Source of the DNA: an uncultured Eubacteriales bacterium
Lineage (GTDB): Bacteria > Bacillota > Clostridia > Oscillospirales > Oscillospiraceae
DNA length: 35,734 bases
NCBI GenBank assembly: GCA_902475435.1
Contig: CABRZL010000015.1
Span: forward strand, 1 to 35,734
Reading direction: 5' to 3'
Shown here: piece after piece, positions 14,871-22,147 of the stretch
Position numbering within the stretch: the stretch's first letter is position 1
How the letters are laid out: each line of letters begins with the position of its first letter
Program-made: the position numbers and the translations under genes
Notes under the pieces: model-generated
What the model saw: only the letters and a program-made list of their open reading frames with translations
Database searches by the model: none
Told to the model about the DNA's origin: nothing

Positions 14871-16805
14871 ATGGAGAAAAAACCCTATTATATATCGACT
14901 GCCATTGCATACACTTCAGCTAAACCGCATATTGGAAACACGTATGAGATCATACTGGCGGACGCCATTGCCCGTTATAAGCGCATGGCCGGCTTTGACG
15001 TGTATTTTCAGACCGGAACAGACGAACACGGACAGAAGATTCAAGAAAAGGCAGAAGCTGCAGGAATTACACCCCAGCAGCATGTGGACAATGTCTCTGC
15101 GGAAATCAAGCGGATTTGGGATTTGATGAATACGTCCTATGATAAGTTCGTTCGCACTACGGACCCTGAGCATATGACCAAGGTTCAAAAGATCTTTAAG
15201 CGTCTGTATGACCAGGGGGATATATACAAGGGGAAATATGTGGGAAAGTATTGTACGCCTTGTGAATCGTTCTGGACAGAAAGCCAGCTTGTAGATGGAA
15301 AATGTCCGGACTGTGGCCGTCCCTGCGTGGATGCAGAGGAAGAAGCGTACTTTTTCAGAATGAGCAAATATGCTGACCGGCTTATGGATTATATCAATGA
15401 GCATCCGGAATTCATTCAGCCGGAGAGCCGGAAAAACGAAATGGTGAACAATTTTCTAAAGCCTGGACTGCAGGACTTGTGTGTTTCCCGTACCTCCTTT
15501 ACCTGGGGCATCCCCGTGGATTTTGACCCAGGGCATGTGGTGTATGTATGGCTGGATGCCTTAACCAATTATATCACATTCTGCGGCTATGATCCTGACG
15601 GAAATTCGGATGAACATTACAAAAAGTTTTGGCCTGCTGATGTCCATCTGATTGGCAAGGATATTATCCGGTTCCATACGATTTATTGGCCTATTTTCCT
15701 GATGGCATTGGGTGAGCCTTTGCCAAAGCAAGTGTTTGGACACCCATGGCTTTTGGTGAACAATGGGAAAATGTCCAAATCTGTGGGTAACGTCATTTAT
15801 CCCGACGATCTGGCGGAACTGTTTGGTGTGGATGCGGTTCGGTATTATGTGCTCCATGAGATGCCTTTTGCCAATGACGGCGTGTTGACCTATGAATTGA
15901 TGATTGAGCGTATTAACTCCGATTTGGCAAATATCCTGGGAAATCTGGTAAATCGCACCATTGCGATGGACCACAAATATTTTGGTGGAAAAATCATGGA
16001 GCCATGTGTAGCGGAACCAGTGGATGAGGAACTCAAAGCCGTGGCGCTGGCCATGCCTGCCAAGGTGGAGGCAAAGATGGACGGGCTTCATGTGGCCGAT
16101 GCCATTGATGAAATTTTTGTGCTGCTGCGCCGGGCCAATAAATATATTGATGAAACTACGCCCTGGATTTTAGCCAAGGATCCGTCCAAGGCTGACCGGC
16201 TGGGCACAGTTCTGTATAATCTGTTGGAAGCAATCCGCTTTGCCGGTATTGTACTGGGCGCCTATTTGCCGGAAACATCAGAAAAAATTCTCCGGCAGCT
16301 GAACGTAGAAAATGGCGGCCTGGAGTCGCTTTGCGTGTTTGGCGGGATGCCTGTGGGAGGTAAAGTGGGCACAGCAGAGATCCTCTTTGGACGTATTGAT
16401 GCGGCGAAAAAGCTGCAAGAAATTGAGGAAAAGAAAGCTGAAAAAGAAGCTCCGGTTGCTCCCGCCGTAGAATTTAAAGATGAAATCGCTTTTGACGAGT
16501 TTGAAAAAGTAGATATGACTGTCGTGAAGGTGCTGGAGTGTGAAAATGTCAAGAAATCCAAGAAGCTTTTGCGTTTCACCCTGGATGATGGCAGCGGCAA
16601 GCCAAGGCAGATTCTCTCCGGTATTGCGGCATATTATAAACCGGAAGAGCTGGTAGGGAAAACCTTGGTGGCCTGTACCAATTTGGCGCCTCGAAAAATG
16701 ATGGGATTGGAGTCTTGCGGGATGCTTCTGTCTGCGGAAAAGGACGATAAGCTGACGCTCTTGATACTGGACGACGGTATTCCCGCTGGGGCCAAACTCT
16801 GCTGA
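14871..16805 (+). CDS. metG: Methionine--tRNA ligase
   Basis: This cytosolic enzyme attaches methionine to tRNA-Met with ATP. The 644-residue protein has the class I HIGH-type motif HIGN (residues 20-23), a zinc-knuckle insert with CTPC and CPDCGRPC around residues 127-151, the KMSKS motif (NNGKMSKSVGN) and a C-terminal tRNA-binding EMAP-like domain starting near FEKVDMTVVKVLECENVKKS. The start is ATG at 14871, 8 bases after GGAGAAGGGAG; an in-frame TTG at 14850 overlaps the binding site. rqcP follows after 10 bases. No methionine riboswitch or T-box precedes it. Confidence 0.98.
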   Translation: MEKKPYYISTAIAYTSAKPHIGNTYEIILADAIARYKRMAGFDVYFQTGTDEHGQKIQEKAEAAGITPQQHVDNVSAEIKRIWDLMNTSYDKFVRTTDPEHMTKVQKIFKRLYDQGDIYKGKYVGKYCTPCESFWTESQLVDGKCPDCGRPCVDAEEEAYFFRMSKYADRLMDYINEHPEFIQPESRKNEMVNNFLKPGLQDLCVSRTSFTWGIPVDFDPGHVVYVWLDALTNYITFCGYDPDGNSDEHYKKFWPADVHLIGKDIIRFHTIYWPIFLMALGEPLPKQVFGHPWLLVNNGKMSKSVGNVIYPDDLAELFGVDAVRYYVLHEMPFANDGVLTYELMIERINSDLANILGNLVNRTIAMDHKYFGGKIMEPCVAEPVDEELKAVALAMPAKVEAKMDGLHVADAIDEIFVLLRRANKYIDETTPWILAKDPSKADRLGTVLYNLLEAIRFAGIVLGAYLPETSEKILRQLNVENGGLESLCVFGGMPVGGKVGTAEILFGRIDAAKKLQEIEEKKAEKEAPVAPAVEFKDEIAFDEFEKVDMTVVKVLECENVKKSKKLLRFTLDDGSGKPRQILSGIAAYYKPEELVGKTLVACTNLAPRKMMGLESCGMLLSAEKDDKLTLLILDDGIPAGAKLC

Positions 16806-16815
16806 GGGACAAGCT

Positions 16816-17058
16816 ATGCGTTTAGATAAGTATTTAAAAGTATCCCGTCTCATTAAGCGCCGCACAGTTGCCAACGAAGCGTGTGATGGAGAGCGGGTCA
16901 GCGTTAACGGACGTTTGGCAAAGGCCAGCTATGATGTGAAGGTTGGAGATGTATTGGAGATTCGTTTTGGGCAAAGAATTGTTAAGGTAGAAGTTCTCTC
17001 TCTGAATGAATCTACAAAAAAGACAGATGCAGTGGCCATGTACCGGGAACTGCCATAA
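16816..17058 (+). CDS. rqcP: RNA-binding S4 domain protein RqcP
   Basis: The 80-residue protein is almost entirely an S4 RNA-binding domain (MRLDKYLKVSRLIKRRTVANEACDGERVSVNGR), the small Hsp15/YabO-like family now called RqcP. It binds the large ribosomal subunit and helps RqcH extend nascent chains with C-terminal alanine tails during rescue of stalled ribosomes. It is co-transcribed with metG, with a modest binding site (TGAGGGAC) before the ATG. rqcH itself is not in the window. Confidence 0.93.
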   Translation: MRLDKYLKVSRLIKRRTVANEACDGERVSVNGRLAKASYDVKVGDVLEIRFGQRIVKVEVLSLNESTKKTDAVAMYRELP

Positions 17059-17113
17059 AATTTAAAGTTCAAAAAGAGAAACAGTGCTATACGTTGCAAA
17101 TCAATTCTAAAAT

Positions 17114-17150
17114 GAAAGGCCTCGCCGTGAATTTCACGGCGGGGCCTTTC
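17114..17150 (+). terminator. Terminator after metG-rqcP
   Basis: A 17-base-pair stem with one G-T pair (arms beginning GAAAGGCCTCGCC and ending GGCGGGGCCTTTC, loop ATT). The T-run is short (CCTTTC), but the stem is very strong. Confidence 0.75.
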
Positions 17151-17195
17151 ACAAAATACGGAGATGAAACGTGTTATAGATAGAAGGAGGAATCT

Positions 17196-17285
17196 ATGGT
17201 TTGTTTTGACGTCAAAATTATAACGCTTCCCCTTTCAGAAACCGCCCATGGACGGAGAGGAGCATTACGGAATGAAGGACGATGA
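17196..17285 (+). CDS. Possible 29-codon upstream ORF of the sigma factor gene
   Basis: ATG at 17196 has one of the best binding sites in the window (GAAGGAGG, 5 bases upstream) and reads MVCFDVKIITLPLSETAHGR and nine more residues to TGA at 17283-17285. It overlaps the sigma factor start (17272) out of frame by 14 bases, an arrangement that allows translational coupling. The peptide has no recognised homology. It may be a regulatory leader ORF, a small protein, or chance. Confidence 0.4.
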   Translation: MVCFDVKIITLPLSETAHGRRGALRNEGR

Positions 17286-17736
17286 AATTCAGCGCATTAT
17301 GACAATCTATGGGACATCCCTCTATCGGCTTTGCCGAATGATGCTGGGGAGAAAAATGGACGCGGAAGATGCAGTAGCGGAAACCATCATTCGATATATC
17401 CAAAAAGCACCTGAATTTCGGGATTCGGAACAGGAAAAAGCGTGGCTGTTTAAGGTAGCGGCAAATCTTTGCCGGGATATGCTTCGAAAACGAAAACGGC
17501 TTGTCAGCTTAGAGGATACAGAATTATCAGATTTGGTGTTGGAAACCCAAGATCGAGAAATTTTAGAGGCATTGGACAAGCTGCCGGAACAGTATCGAAC
17601 CGTAATTTATCTCACCTATATAGAGGGCTACAAATCTCATGAGATTGCGGCCATGCTGAGAATTAGTGCCCCAACAGTACGAAAGCGGCTGCAAAAAGGT
17701 AGACGACTGCTGAAATTGGAATACGAAAAGGAGTGA
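17272..17736 (+). CDS. ECF-type RNA polymerase sigma-70 family sigma factor
   Basis: This 154-residue alternative sigma factor has region 2 (YGTSLYRLCRMMLGRKMDAEDAVAETIIRYI, residues ~11-41, then AWLFKVAANLCRDMLRKRKR) and region 4 (LPEQYRTVIYLTYIEGYKSHEIAAMLRISAPTVRKRLQKGRRLL, residues ~105-148), with no region 3, as in ECF factors. The start is ATG at 17272, with GAGGAG 9 bases upstream; an in-frame ATG at 17248 has no binding site. It is followed after 5 bases by a membrane protein that is probably its anti-sigma factor, the common ECF arrangement. Its target promoters are unknown. Confidence 0.92.
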   Translation: MKDDEIQRIMTIYGTSLYRLCRMMLGRKMDAEDAVAETIIRYIQKAPEFRDSEQEKAWLFKVAANLCRDMLRKRKRLVSLEDTELSDLVLETQDREILEALDKLPEQYRTVIYLTYIEGYKSHEIAAMLRISAPTVRKRLQKGRRLLKLEYEKE

Positions 17737-17741
17737 AGCAA

Positions 17742-18536
17742 ATGACCCCCCAGGAGTTAAAGCATGCAGCAGAACAAATCAAGATGAACGAGGAAATACA
17801 GGCAAGAGTACTGCGCCGAATCCTTGAGAGCGGAAAGGAGGTGCCTGTAAAACGCCAGAAAAACTGGAAACGGATTGCGCTGGCAGCGACAGCCGCAGTT
17901 GTGATATTGACGGTTACTGCCGTAGCAAGTAACTGGAATAGGGTGTCCATAAGCTGGGCTGACAGTGATTATACTTATGAAACCTTGGACGAAGCACAGA
18001 AAGCAGTAAAAGCTGTGGGCAGTAATATGGTACTGCCGGAAGAACTTTTGGATTACGCCTTTCAAGGGGCTTATACCAATTACAAGATGTCGGCGGATAC
18101 AGAAGATGGAAGAAGCTATACCTTTGTAAATGGTACGGAACAACAGGGAGTATCCTGCGACTATGAAAAAGAGAATTCCAAAGTGACACTGACCGCCGTG
18201 CCAGTGGGAGAAGAACCCGAGGCAATTACAACGGAAGCGGTTCAGATTGTGGAAGAAGGAGAGCTGATTTTGGAAGGCGGTGCAGATGGGCAGGCAAAAC
18301 TTTATACCCTTCCCTATGTTTATAAAGAGGAACCGTTGATTATCACAGTAGATGCATCCCCGATAGAGATGTCTTCCAATTTGGAGCCGTCCTATGTTGA
18401 GGGAAATCAGGAAGGATGCGTAAAGACGCTTAGCTGGACAGTCGATGGTATGCAATATACACTCAGTCAGACGGATGGTGACCTTGGCCAAGCAGATTTG
18501 ACGGAGATGGCCCAGATGTTAATGGAACAGGAATAG
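17742..18536 (+). CDS. DUF4367-type membrane protein, putative anti-sigma factor
   Basis: The 264-residue protein has a ~40-residue cytoplasmic N-terminus rich in charged residues (TPQELKHAAEQIKMNEEIQARVLRR), one transmembrane helix at about residues 45-62 and an extracellular domain resembling DUF4367 C-terminal regions. This topology and its position 5 bases after an ECF sigma gene suggest that the short cytoplasmic segment binds the sigma factor while the outer domain senses a signal. Start choice is ATG at 17742, 8 bases after AAGGAG; a GTG at 17733 lies inside that site. No zinc-binding anti-sigma (ZAS) HxxxCxxC motif is present. Confidence 0.8.
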   Translation: MTPQELKHAAEQIKMNEEIQARVLRRILESGKEVPVKRQKNWKRIALAATAAVVILTVTAVASNWNRVSISWADSDYTYETLDEAQKAVKAVGSNMVLPEELLDYAFQGAYTNYKMSADTEDGRSYTFVNGTEQQGVSCDYEKENSKVTLTAVPVGEEPEAITTEAVQIVEEGELILEGGADGQAKLYTLPYVYKEEPLIITVDASPIEMSSNLEPSYVEGNQEGCVKTLSWTVDGMQYTLSQTDGDLGQADLTEMAQMLMEQE

Positions 18537-18548
18537 TCTGAATTTCCA

Positions 18549-18583
18549 GGGAAGACGTGGCTTTGGCTGCGTCTTCCTCTTTT
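18549..18583 (+). terminator. Terminator after the sigma/anti-sigma pair
   Basis: Stem GGAAGACG / CGTCTTCC with a 12-base loop, followed by TCTTTTC, 13 bases after the stop. Confidence 0.75.
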
Positions 18584-18593
18584 CGTACAGCTC

Positions 18594-18627
18594 TTGACAA
18601 GACCTTTTGAATCAGTTATGATAACTG
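18594..18627 (+). promoter_or_regulatory. Promoter and likely GntR operator of the ABC transporter operon
   Basis: Consensus -35 TTGACA (18594-18599), 17-base spacer and -10 TATGAT (18617-18622). A perfect palindrome CAGTTAT-G-ATAACTG (18613-18627) covers the -10. Its place just before a YtrA-like repressor gene suggests autoregulation. Confidence 0.8.
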
Positions 18628-18668
18628 TACTAGAACACTTAATACAGAAGACAGAAAGGGATGTCGCT

Positions 18669-19043
18669 ATGCTGAGTATCAATTACAAAGATCCGCGGCC
18701 CATCTATGAGCAGGTGCGGGATGCGCTTAGGCAGCTTATTCTCAGCGGAGCGATTAAACCGGAAGAAAAGCTGCCTTCTGTGCGCGAGCTGGCCGGATCA
18801 CTGGCGATCAATCCAAATACGATTCAGCGGGCCTACCGGGAACTGGAGTCAGGCGGACTGATTTACACTGTGGCCGGCAAAGGCGCCTTTGCGTCGTCTG
18901 ACGGCACGGCTGCCGTCAGACGAAAGTCGGAGCTGCTGTCGGTTCTGCGACAGACGCTTCAGGAGTTAAAGCTTCTTGGAGCCACACAGCGGGAGCTGAC
19001 AGAAGAGATTCAAACCGTCTATGGAAAAGAGGCGCAGGTATGA
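18669..19043 (+). CDS. GntR-family transcriptional regulator (YtrA subfamily)
   Basis: The 124-residue protein has an N-terminal winged helix-turn-helix (PIYEQVRDALRQLILSGAIKPEEKLPSVRELAGSLAINPNTIQRAYRELESGGLI, about residues 10-62) and a short C-terminal helical tail (LRQTLQELKLLGATQRELTEEIQ) typical of the YtrA subfamily, which dimerises without an effector domain. YtrA-type regulators repress adjacent ABC transporter operons and respond to cell wall stress in Bacillus. The start is ATG at 18669 after AGAAAGGGA; an in-frame TTG at 18594 is the -35 box itself. It overlaps the ATPase gene by 4 bases (ATGA). Confidence 0.93.
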   Translation: MLSINYKDPRPIYEQVRDALRQLILSGAIKPEEKLPSVRELAGSLAINPNTIQRAYRELESGGLIYTVAGKGAFASSDGTAAVRRKSELLSVLRQTLQELKLLGATQRELTEEIQTVYGKEAQV

Positions 19044-19939
19044 TTGAAATTCGGAACTTGAAGAAATCTTTTGACGGGATTCAAGCGTTGGATGGAGTTG
19101 ACTTGACCGTCCCTTCTGGGGCAGTCTATGGATTGATTGGACCAAATGGCGCGGGAAAATCCACGTTAATTCGACATCTGACTGGAATTTATCGGCCGGA
19201 TGCGGGCGAAATTACGGTAGACGGGAGATCCGTATTTGACAATCCGACGGTCAAGGAAAAAATGTTCTGTATCTATGATGATATTTACTATTATATGCAT
19301 GCAACGACCAGAGATTTGAAGCGGCTGTATCAGGGCATTTATCCCAGCTTTGATGAAAAACGCTATGAAGCCTTGCGGGAAGCGTTTCCTGAGGTGCGGG
19401 ACAATCAGCCGCTCCGAAGTTTATCCAAAGGGATGCTGAAGCAAAGTGCGTTTTGGCTGGGCTTATGTTGCCGGCCGGAAATTTTAGTGTTGGACGAGCC
19501 GGTTGACGGGCTGGACCCGGTCATGCGGCGCCAGGTTTGGTCGCTGCTGATGGGAGATGTGGCGGAATACGGAATTACGGTGCTCCTGTCCTCGCATAAC
19601 CTCAGGGAATTGGAAGATGTATGCGATCATGTAGGGATTATGCACAAAGGAAAGGTGCTTTTGGAACGGAGCCTCAGTGAGCTACAGGACAGCGTATCCA
19701 AAATTCAGATTCTTTTTAACGGAGAGGCACCAGAGGCTTTCCCGGATTTGGAGATACTTCATGTTTCCAATGCTGGGAGGATGCGCACTTATATTGTGCG
19801 GGGAGACCACGAATCAGCATTGCAGCAATTCGCTGCGGTAAATCCACTGTATCTGGAGGCATTGCCGCTTACGTTGGAGGAAATCTTTATCTATGAGCTA
19901 GGAGGCGTCAGCTATGCGGTGCAAGACATCTTGTTTTAA
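19040..19939 (+). CDS. ABC transporter ATP-binding protein (YtrB-like)
   Basis: The 299-residue nucleotide-binding subunit has Walker A GPNGAGKST (residues ~36-44), a degenerate signature LSKGMLKQ in place of LSGGQ, Walker B ILVLDEPVDGLDP, and the H-loop SSHNLRELEDVCD. It powers the downstream permease. The start overlaps the GntR gene by 4 bases and its end overlaps the permease by 26 bases, so all three genes are translationally coupled. The transported compound is unknown; homologous modules are linked to antimicrobial peptide or cell-envelope stress responses. Confidence 0.95.
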   Translation: MIEIRNLKKSFDGIQALDGVDLTVPSGAVYGLIGPNGAGKSTLIRHLTGIYRPDAGEITVDGRSVFDNPTVKEKMFCIYDDIYYYMHATTRDLKRLYQGIYPSFDEKRYEALREAFPEVRDNQPLRSLSKGMLKQSAFWLGLCCRPEILVLDEPVDGLDPVMRRQVWSLLMGDVAEYGITVLLSSHNLRELEDVCDHVGIMHKGKVLLERSLSELQDSVSKIQILFNGEAPEAFPDLEILHVSNAGRMRTYIVRGDHESALQQFAAVNPLYLEALPLTLEEIFIYELGGVSYAVQDILF

Positions 19940-21809
19940 TCCTGTTCTGTGCCGAAATTTTTTACGACGATTTTGGCCGCTGCCGTTGGCAGTGTTGTTA
20001 GCAGAGCTTTTCATCTTGATGCTGCCGCTTATGGGAACGCTTCAAAGCAATTGGATGGAACAGACGGAGCAACAGGCAGTTCTGATGACGCAGGTGTATG
20101 GGACCGCGTCACCTATGGTAATCATGATCGCTGCATCTGCCTTTTTGTCCGCAGCGTTGACATTCCATCATCTACATAGTCGCAGAGAGATTCAATTTTA
20201 TCATGCTCTGCCGATTAAGCGGCGGTGTCTATTTCTGACCAGCTATATCAGCGGCTTTTGTATGATCGCTGTGCCTTTTTTGATCGGGATTTGTCTGAGC
20301 GTGACTGCAGCGCTGGTGTGGGGGGCAGATTTTGTAGGAATTGCGCTGTTAGAATTGCTGGGAGCGGGTTTTTCTGAACTGCTTATTTTCTATTCTTTAG
20401 CGGTATTTGCGTGTTGTATGGCGGGGCAAACCTTTGGTGCGCTGCTGATATATGGAGGGCTGAACGGTGCAGCGCTTGTTATTCTAGGCGGCGCCAACAG
20501 TTTGGCGATCATGTTTATGCCTGGGTTAAAATTTGGATCTGCATTGGTGGATTGGCTTACGCCGATGATACATTTGATACAGGCTACAGAGATTCGGTAT
20601 GATACGGGCATGTCACAGACTGTGGCTTCAACGACTGCATTGGTGTACACATTCGATGGCAGTCAGATCCCGCAGGGGTTTTCAGAACCTCTGGTGCTGG
20701 GAATCTATGCAATCGTCGGTGTATTATTCAGTGTACTGGGCGGCATACTCTATGAAATTCGACGGAGTGAGATGGCAGGAGAAATGGTTGCATTTCCCCT
20801 GGTGCGAACCCTTTGCAAACTGTTTGGTGCACTGGTGATCTCTGCCGGAGGCGCCTTCGTATTTTTAACCAGCGGGCTATTTCAGGAGGAAATTCCGTTT
20901 CCTGTGATTTTGGCAGCCATCTTACTGTTTGGAGCAATTGGCTGGTATGCAGCAGAAATGATTGTAAAAAAGACCTTCCGTGTGTTTCAAAAACATACGG
21001 CAGCTTCCTGTGGAATCTTGTTGACGGCGCTTTTGGTGGTAGTTCTGGTGGGGCGGTTTGATGTCTTTGGCACAGTGCGCTATGTTCCGGAGACGAAGGA
21101 TGTTGTGTCGTCGAAAGTCTGTTGTTTCTATGGGTTCCCTGTGACGATAGAGCCGACAGATGCTGTAGCGCTGCATGAGGCAATCCTTCAAAATAGGGAT
21201 GTTCTGACCAATAACACCTATCAAAATTATGAAAATATATTGATTGACTATAAATTGGCAAACGGACGCCAGATGTCTCGGGATTATCGGGTTCGTATTC
21301 AATATGATTCGGAAGGAAATCAGTTGCTGGATCCGATTACAGAGTCGTTTTTGGAGGTGCTGCGGATGCCGCAATATTGTGTTCAGACTTGGTTTGGCGA
21401 TGTAAGCGCCGGTGTCACCCAGGAAAATTTTTATCATGGTGTGTTTCAGGCGTATAACTGGAATGAAACGGGGGAAACACAGGATTATGTGACTTCCGAT
21501 CATCCATCCTGGCAGGGAGACTATATGGATCTGACATCGGAGGAGGCGGTGGCGCTGTATCAGGCGGTTCTCCGTGATATAGACCAGGGGAATCTGCTTC
21601 CGCAGGGATTTCAGTTTGTTTCTGAAAATAGAGCCATTGGCTGTTTAGATTTCCAGTGTTATCAAGAGGTCTATAACCCGCAATATGGGACATATCAGGA
21701 GTATGCGGATACCGTGTTGACAAATTACGTGTCGGTGGAGTTGAATGAAGCGATGACCGAGACGATGAAGTGCCTTGAGGAAATAGGATTTCACTTTAAT
21801 CTGACATAG
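19914..21809 (+). CDS. ABC transporter permease with large extracellular C-terminal domain
   Basis: The 631-residue membrane protein begins with a hydrophobic helix cluster (RRFWPLPLAVLLAELFILMLPL) and has about eight predicted transmembrane segments in the first ~390 residues, ending with HTAASCGILLTALLVVVLVGRF. The remaining ~240 residues are soluble and probably face outside. It is expected to form the channel with the preceding ATPase. Because only one permease gene is present, it may act as a homodimer, unlike Bacillus ytr, which has two permeases. GGAGG lies 8 bases before the ATG. The extracellular tail could sense a ligand. Confidence 0.88.
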   Translation: MRCKTSCFNPVLCRNFLRRFWPLPLAVLLAELFILMLPLMGTLQSNWMEQTEQQAVLMTQVYGTASPMVIMIAASAFLSAALTFHHLHSRREIQFYHALPIKRRCLFLTSYISGFCMIAVPFLIGICLSVTAALVWGADFVGIALLELLGAGFSELLIFYSLAVFACCMAGQTFGALLIYGGLNGAALVILGGANSLAIMFMPGLKFGSALVDWLTPMIHLIQATEIRYDTGMSQTVASTTALVYTFDGSQIPQGFSEPLVLGIYAIVGVLFSVLGGILYEIRRSEMAGEMVAFPLVRTLCKLFGALVISAGGAFVFLTSGLFQEEIPFPVILAAILLFGAIGWYAAEMIVKKTFRVFQKHTAASCGILLTALLVVVLVGRFDVFGTVRYVPETKDVVSSKVCCFYGFPVTIEPTDAVALHEAILQNRDVLTNNTYQNYENILIDYKLANGRQMSRDYRVRIQYDSEGNQLLDPITESFLEVLRMPQYCVQTWFGDVSAGVTQENFYHGVFQAYNWNETGETQDYVTSDHPSWQGDYMDLTSEEAVALYQAVLRDIDQGNLLPQGFQFVSENRAIGCLDFQCYQEVYNPQYGTYQEYADTVLTNYVSVELNEAMTETMKCLEEIGFHFNLT

Positions 21810-21817
21810 ATTAGATA

Positions 21818-21855
21818 AAACTACCAGTAGCCGTCTAAACGGCCGCTGGTAGTTT
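21818..21855 (+). terminator. Terminator after the ABC operon
   Basis: A stem of AAACTACCAG / CTGGTAGTTT extends through GCCGT / ACGGC with small mismatches. It lies 9 bases after the permease stop. Confidence 0.8.
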
Positions 21856-21895
21856 GTAAAATATGTGAAAAGCTTTTTAAAAAATAAAAAAACAG

Positions 21896-21923
21896 TTGTA
21901 TTTTTCTGCAAGCGTGCTATAAT
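21896..21923 (+). promoter_or_regulatory. Promoter of the shikimate operon
   Basis: TTGTAT (21896-21901), 16-base spacer and perfect TATAAT (21918-21923). The transcription start is expected near 21930, giving a leader of about 218 bases before aroF. Confidence 0.8.
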
Positions 21924-21956
21924 AGCCACAACAAACCACGAATTTTGAGGTATGCT

Positions 21957-22043
21957 ATGAGAACCATGACCAGTCGATTTAATGGCTACTTTACCTGCTC
22001 CTTTTGGGGAGCGGGCAATTGTCATATATTGATTGAGTCATAA
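21957..22043 (+). CDS. Attenuator leader peptide rich in aromatic codons
   Basis: A 28-codon ORF with TGAGG 6 bases before its ATG reads MRTMTSRFNGYFTCSFWGAG and eight more residues to TAA. Within 14 residues it has three Phe, one Tyr and one Trp codon. It lies directly downstream of the promoter and upstream of a strong terminator, and its codons overlap the first stem of the competing hairpins. This is the layout of trp- and phe-type attenuation leaders. No homologue was recalled; its role is inferred from position and composition. Confidence 0.82.
   Translation: MRTMTSRFNGYFTCSFWGAGNCHILIES
21994..22015 (+). promoter_or_regulatory. Pause/anti-antiterminator hairpin (regions 1:2)
   Basis: CCTGCTCC (21994-22001) pairs with GGAGCGGG (22008-22015) to give an 8-bp stem with one G-T pair. 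Region 2 (GGAGCG, 22008-22013) can instead pair with CGCTCC (22070-22075) of the terminator stem, so the structures exclude one another. Confidence 0.75.
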
Positions 22044-22069
22044 CCTTCTGAGGAAGCATATCGTTTGTC

Positions 22070-22109
22070 GCTCCTGCTGAATGTTTGATTCAGTCAGGAG
22101 CGTTTTTTG
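22070..22109 (+). terminator. Attenuator terminator before aroF
   Basis: A 14-bp stem with one bulged T (CGCTCCTGCTGAAT / ATTCAG-T-CAGGAGCG) followed by six T. It lies 26 bases after the leader peptide stop and 38 bases before the aroF start, so it stops transcription before the operon unless the antiterminator forms. Confidence 0.92.
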
Positions 22110-22147
22110 TGGCCCAATTCGTAAATACTTGAAAGGAGAATAAACAA

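Noticed and set aside
17757..18491. 244-codon ORF on the minus strand
   Set aside because: It overlaps the DUF4367 gene in antisense and shows no recognisable domain.
21930..22147. T-box or SAM/other riboswitch before aroF
   Set aside because: No T-box AGGGUGGNACCGCG motif or specifier loop; the leader peptide and competing stems explain the terminator better.
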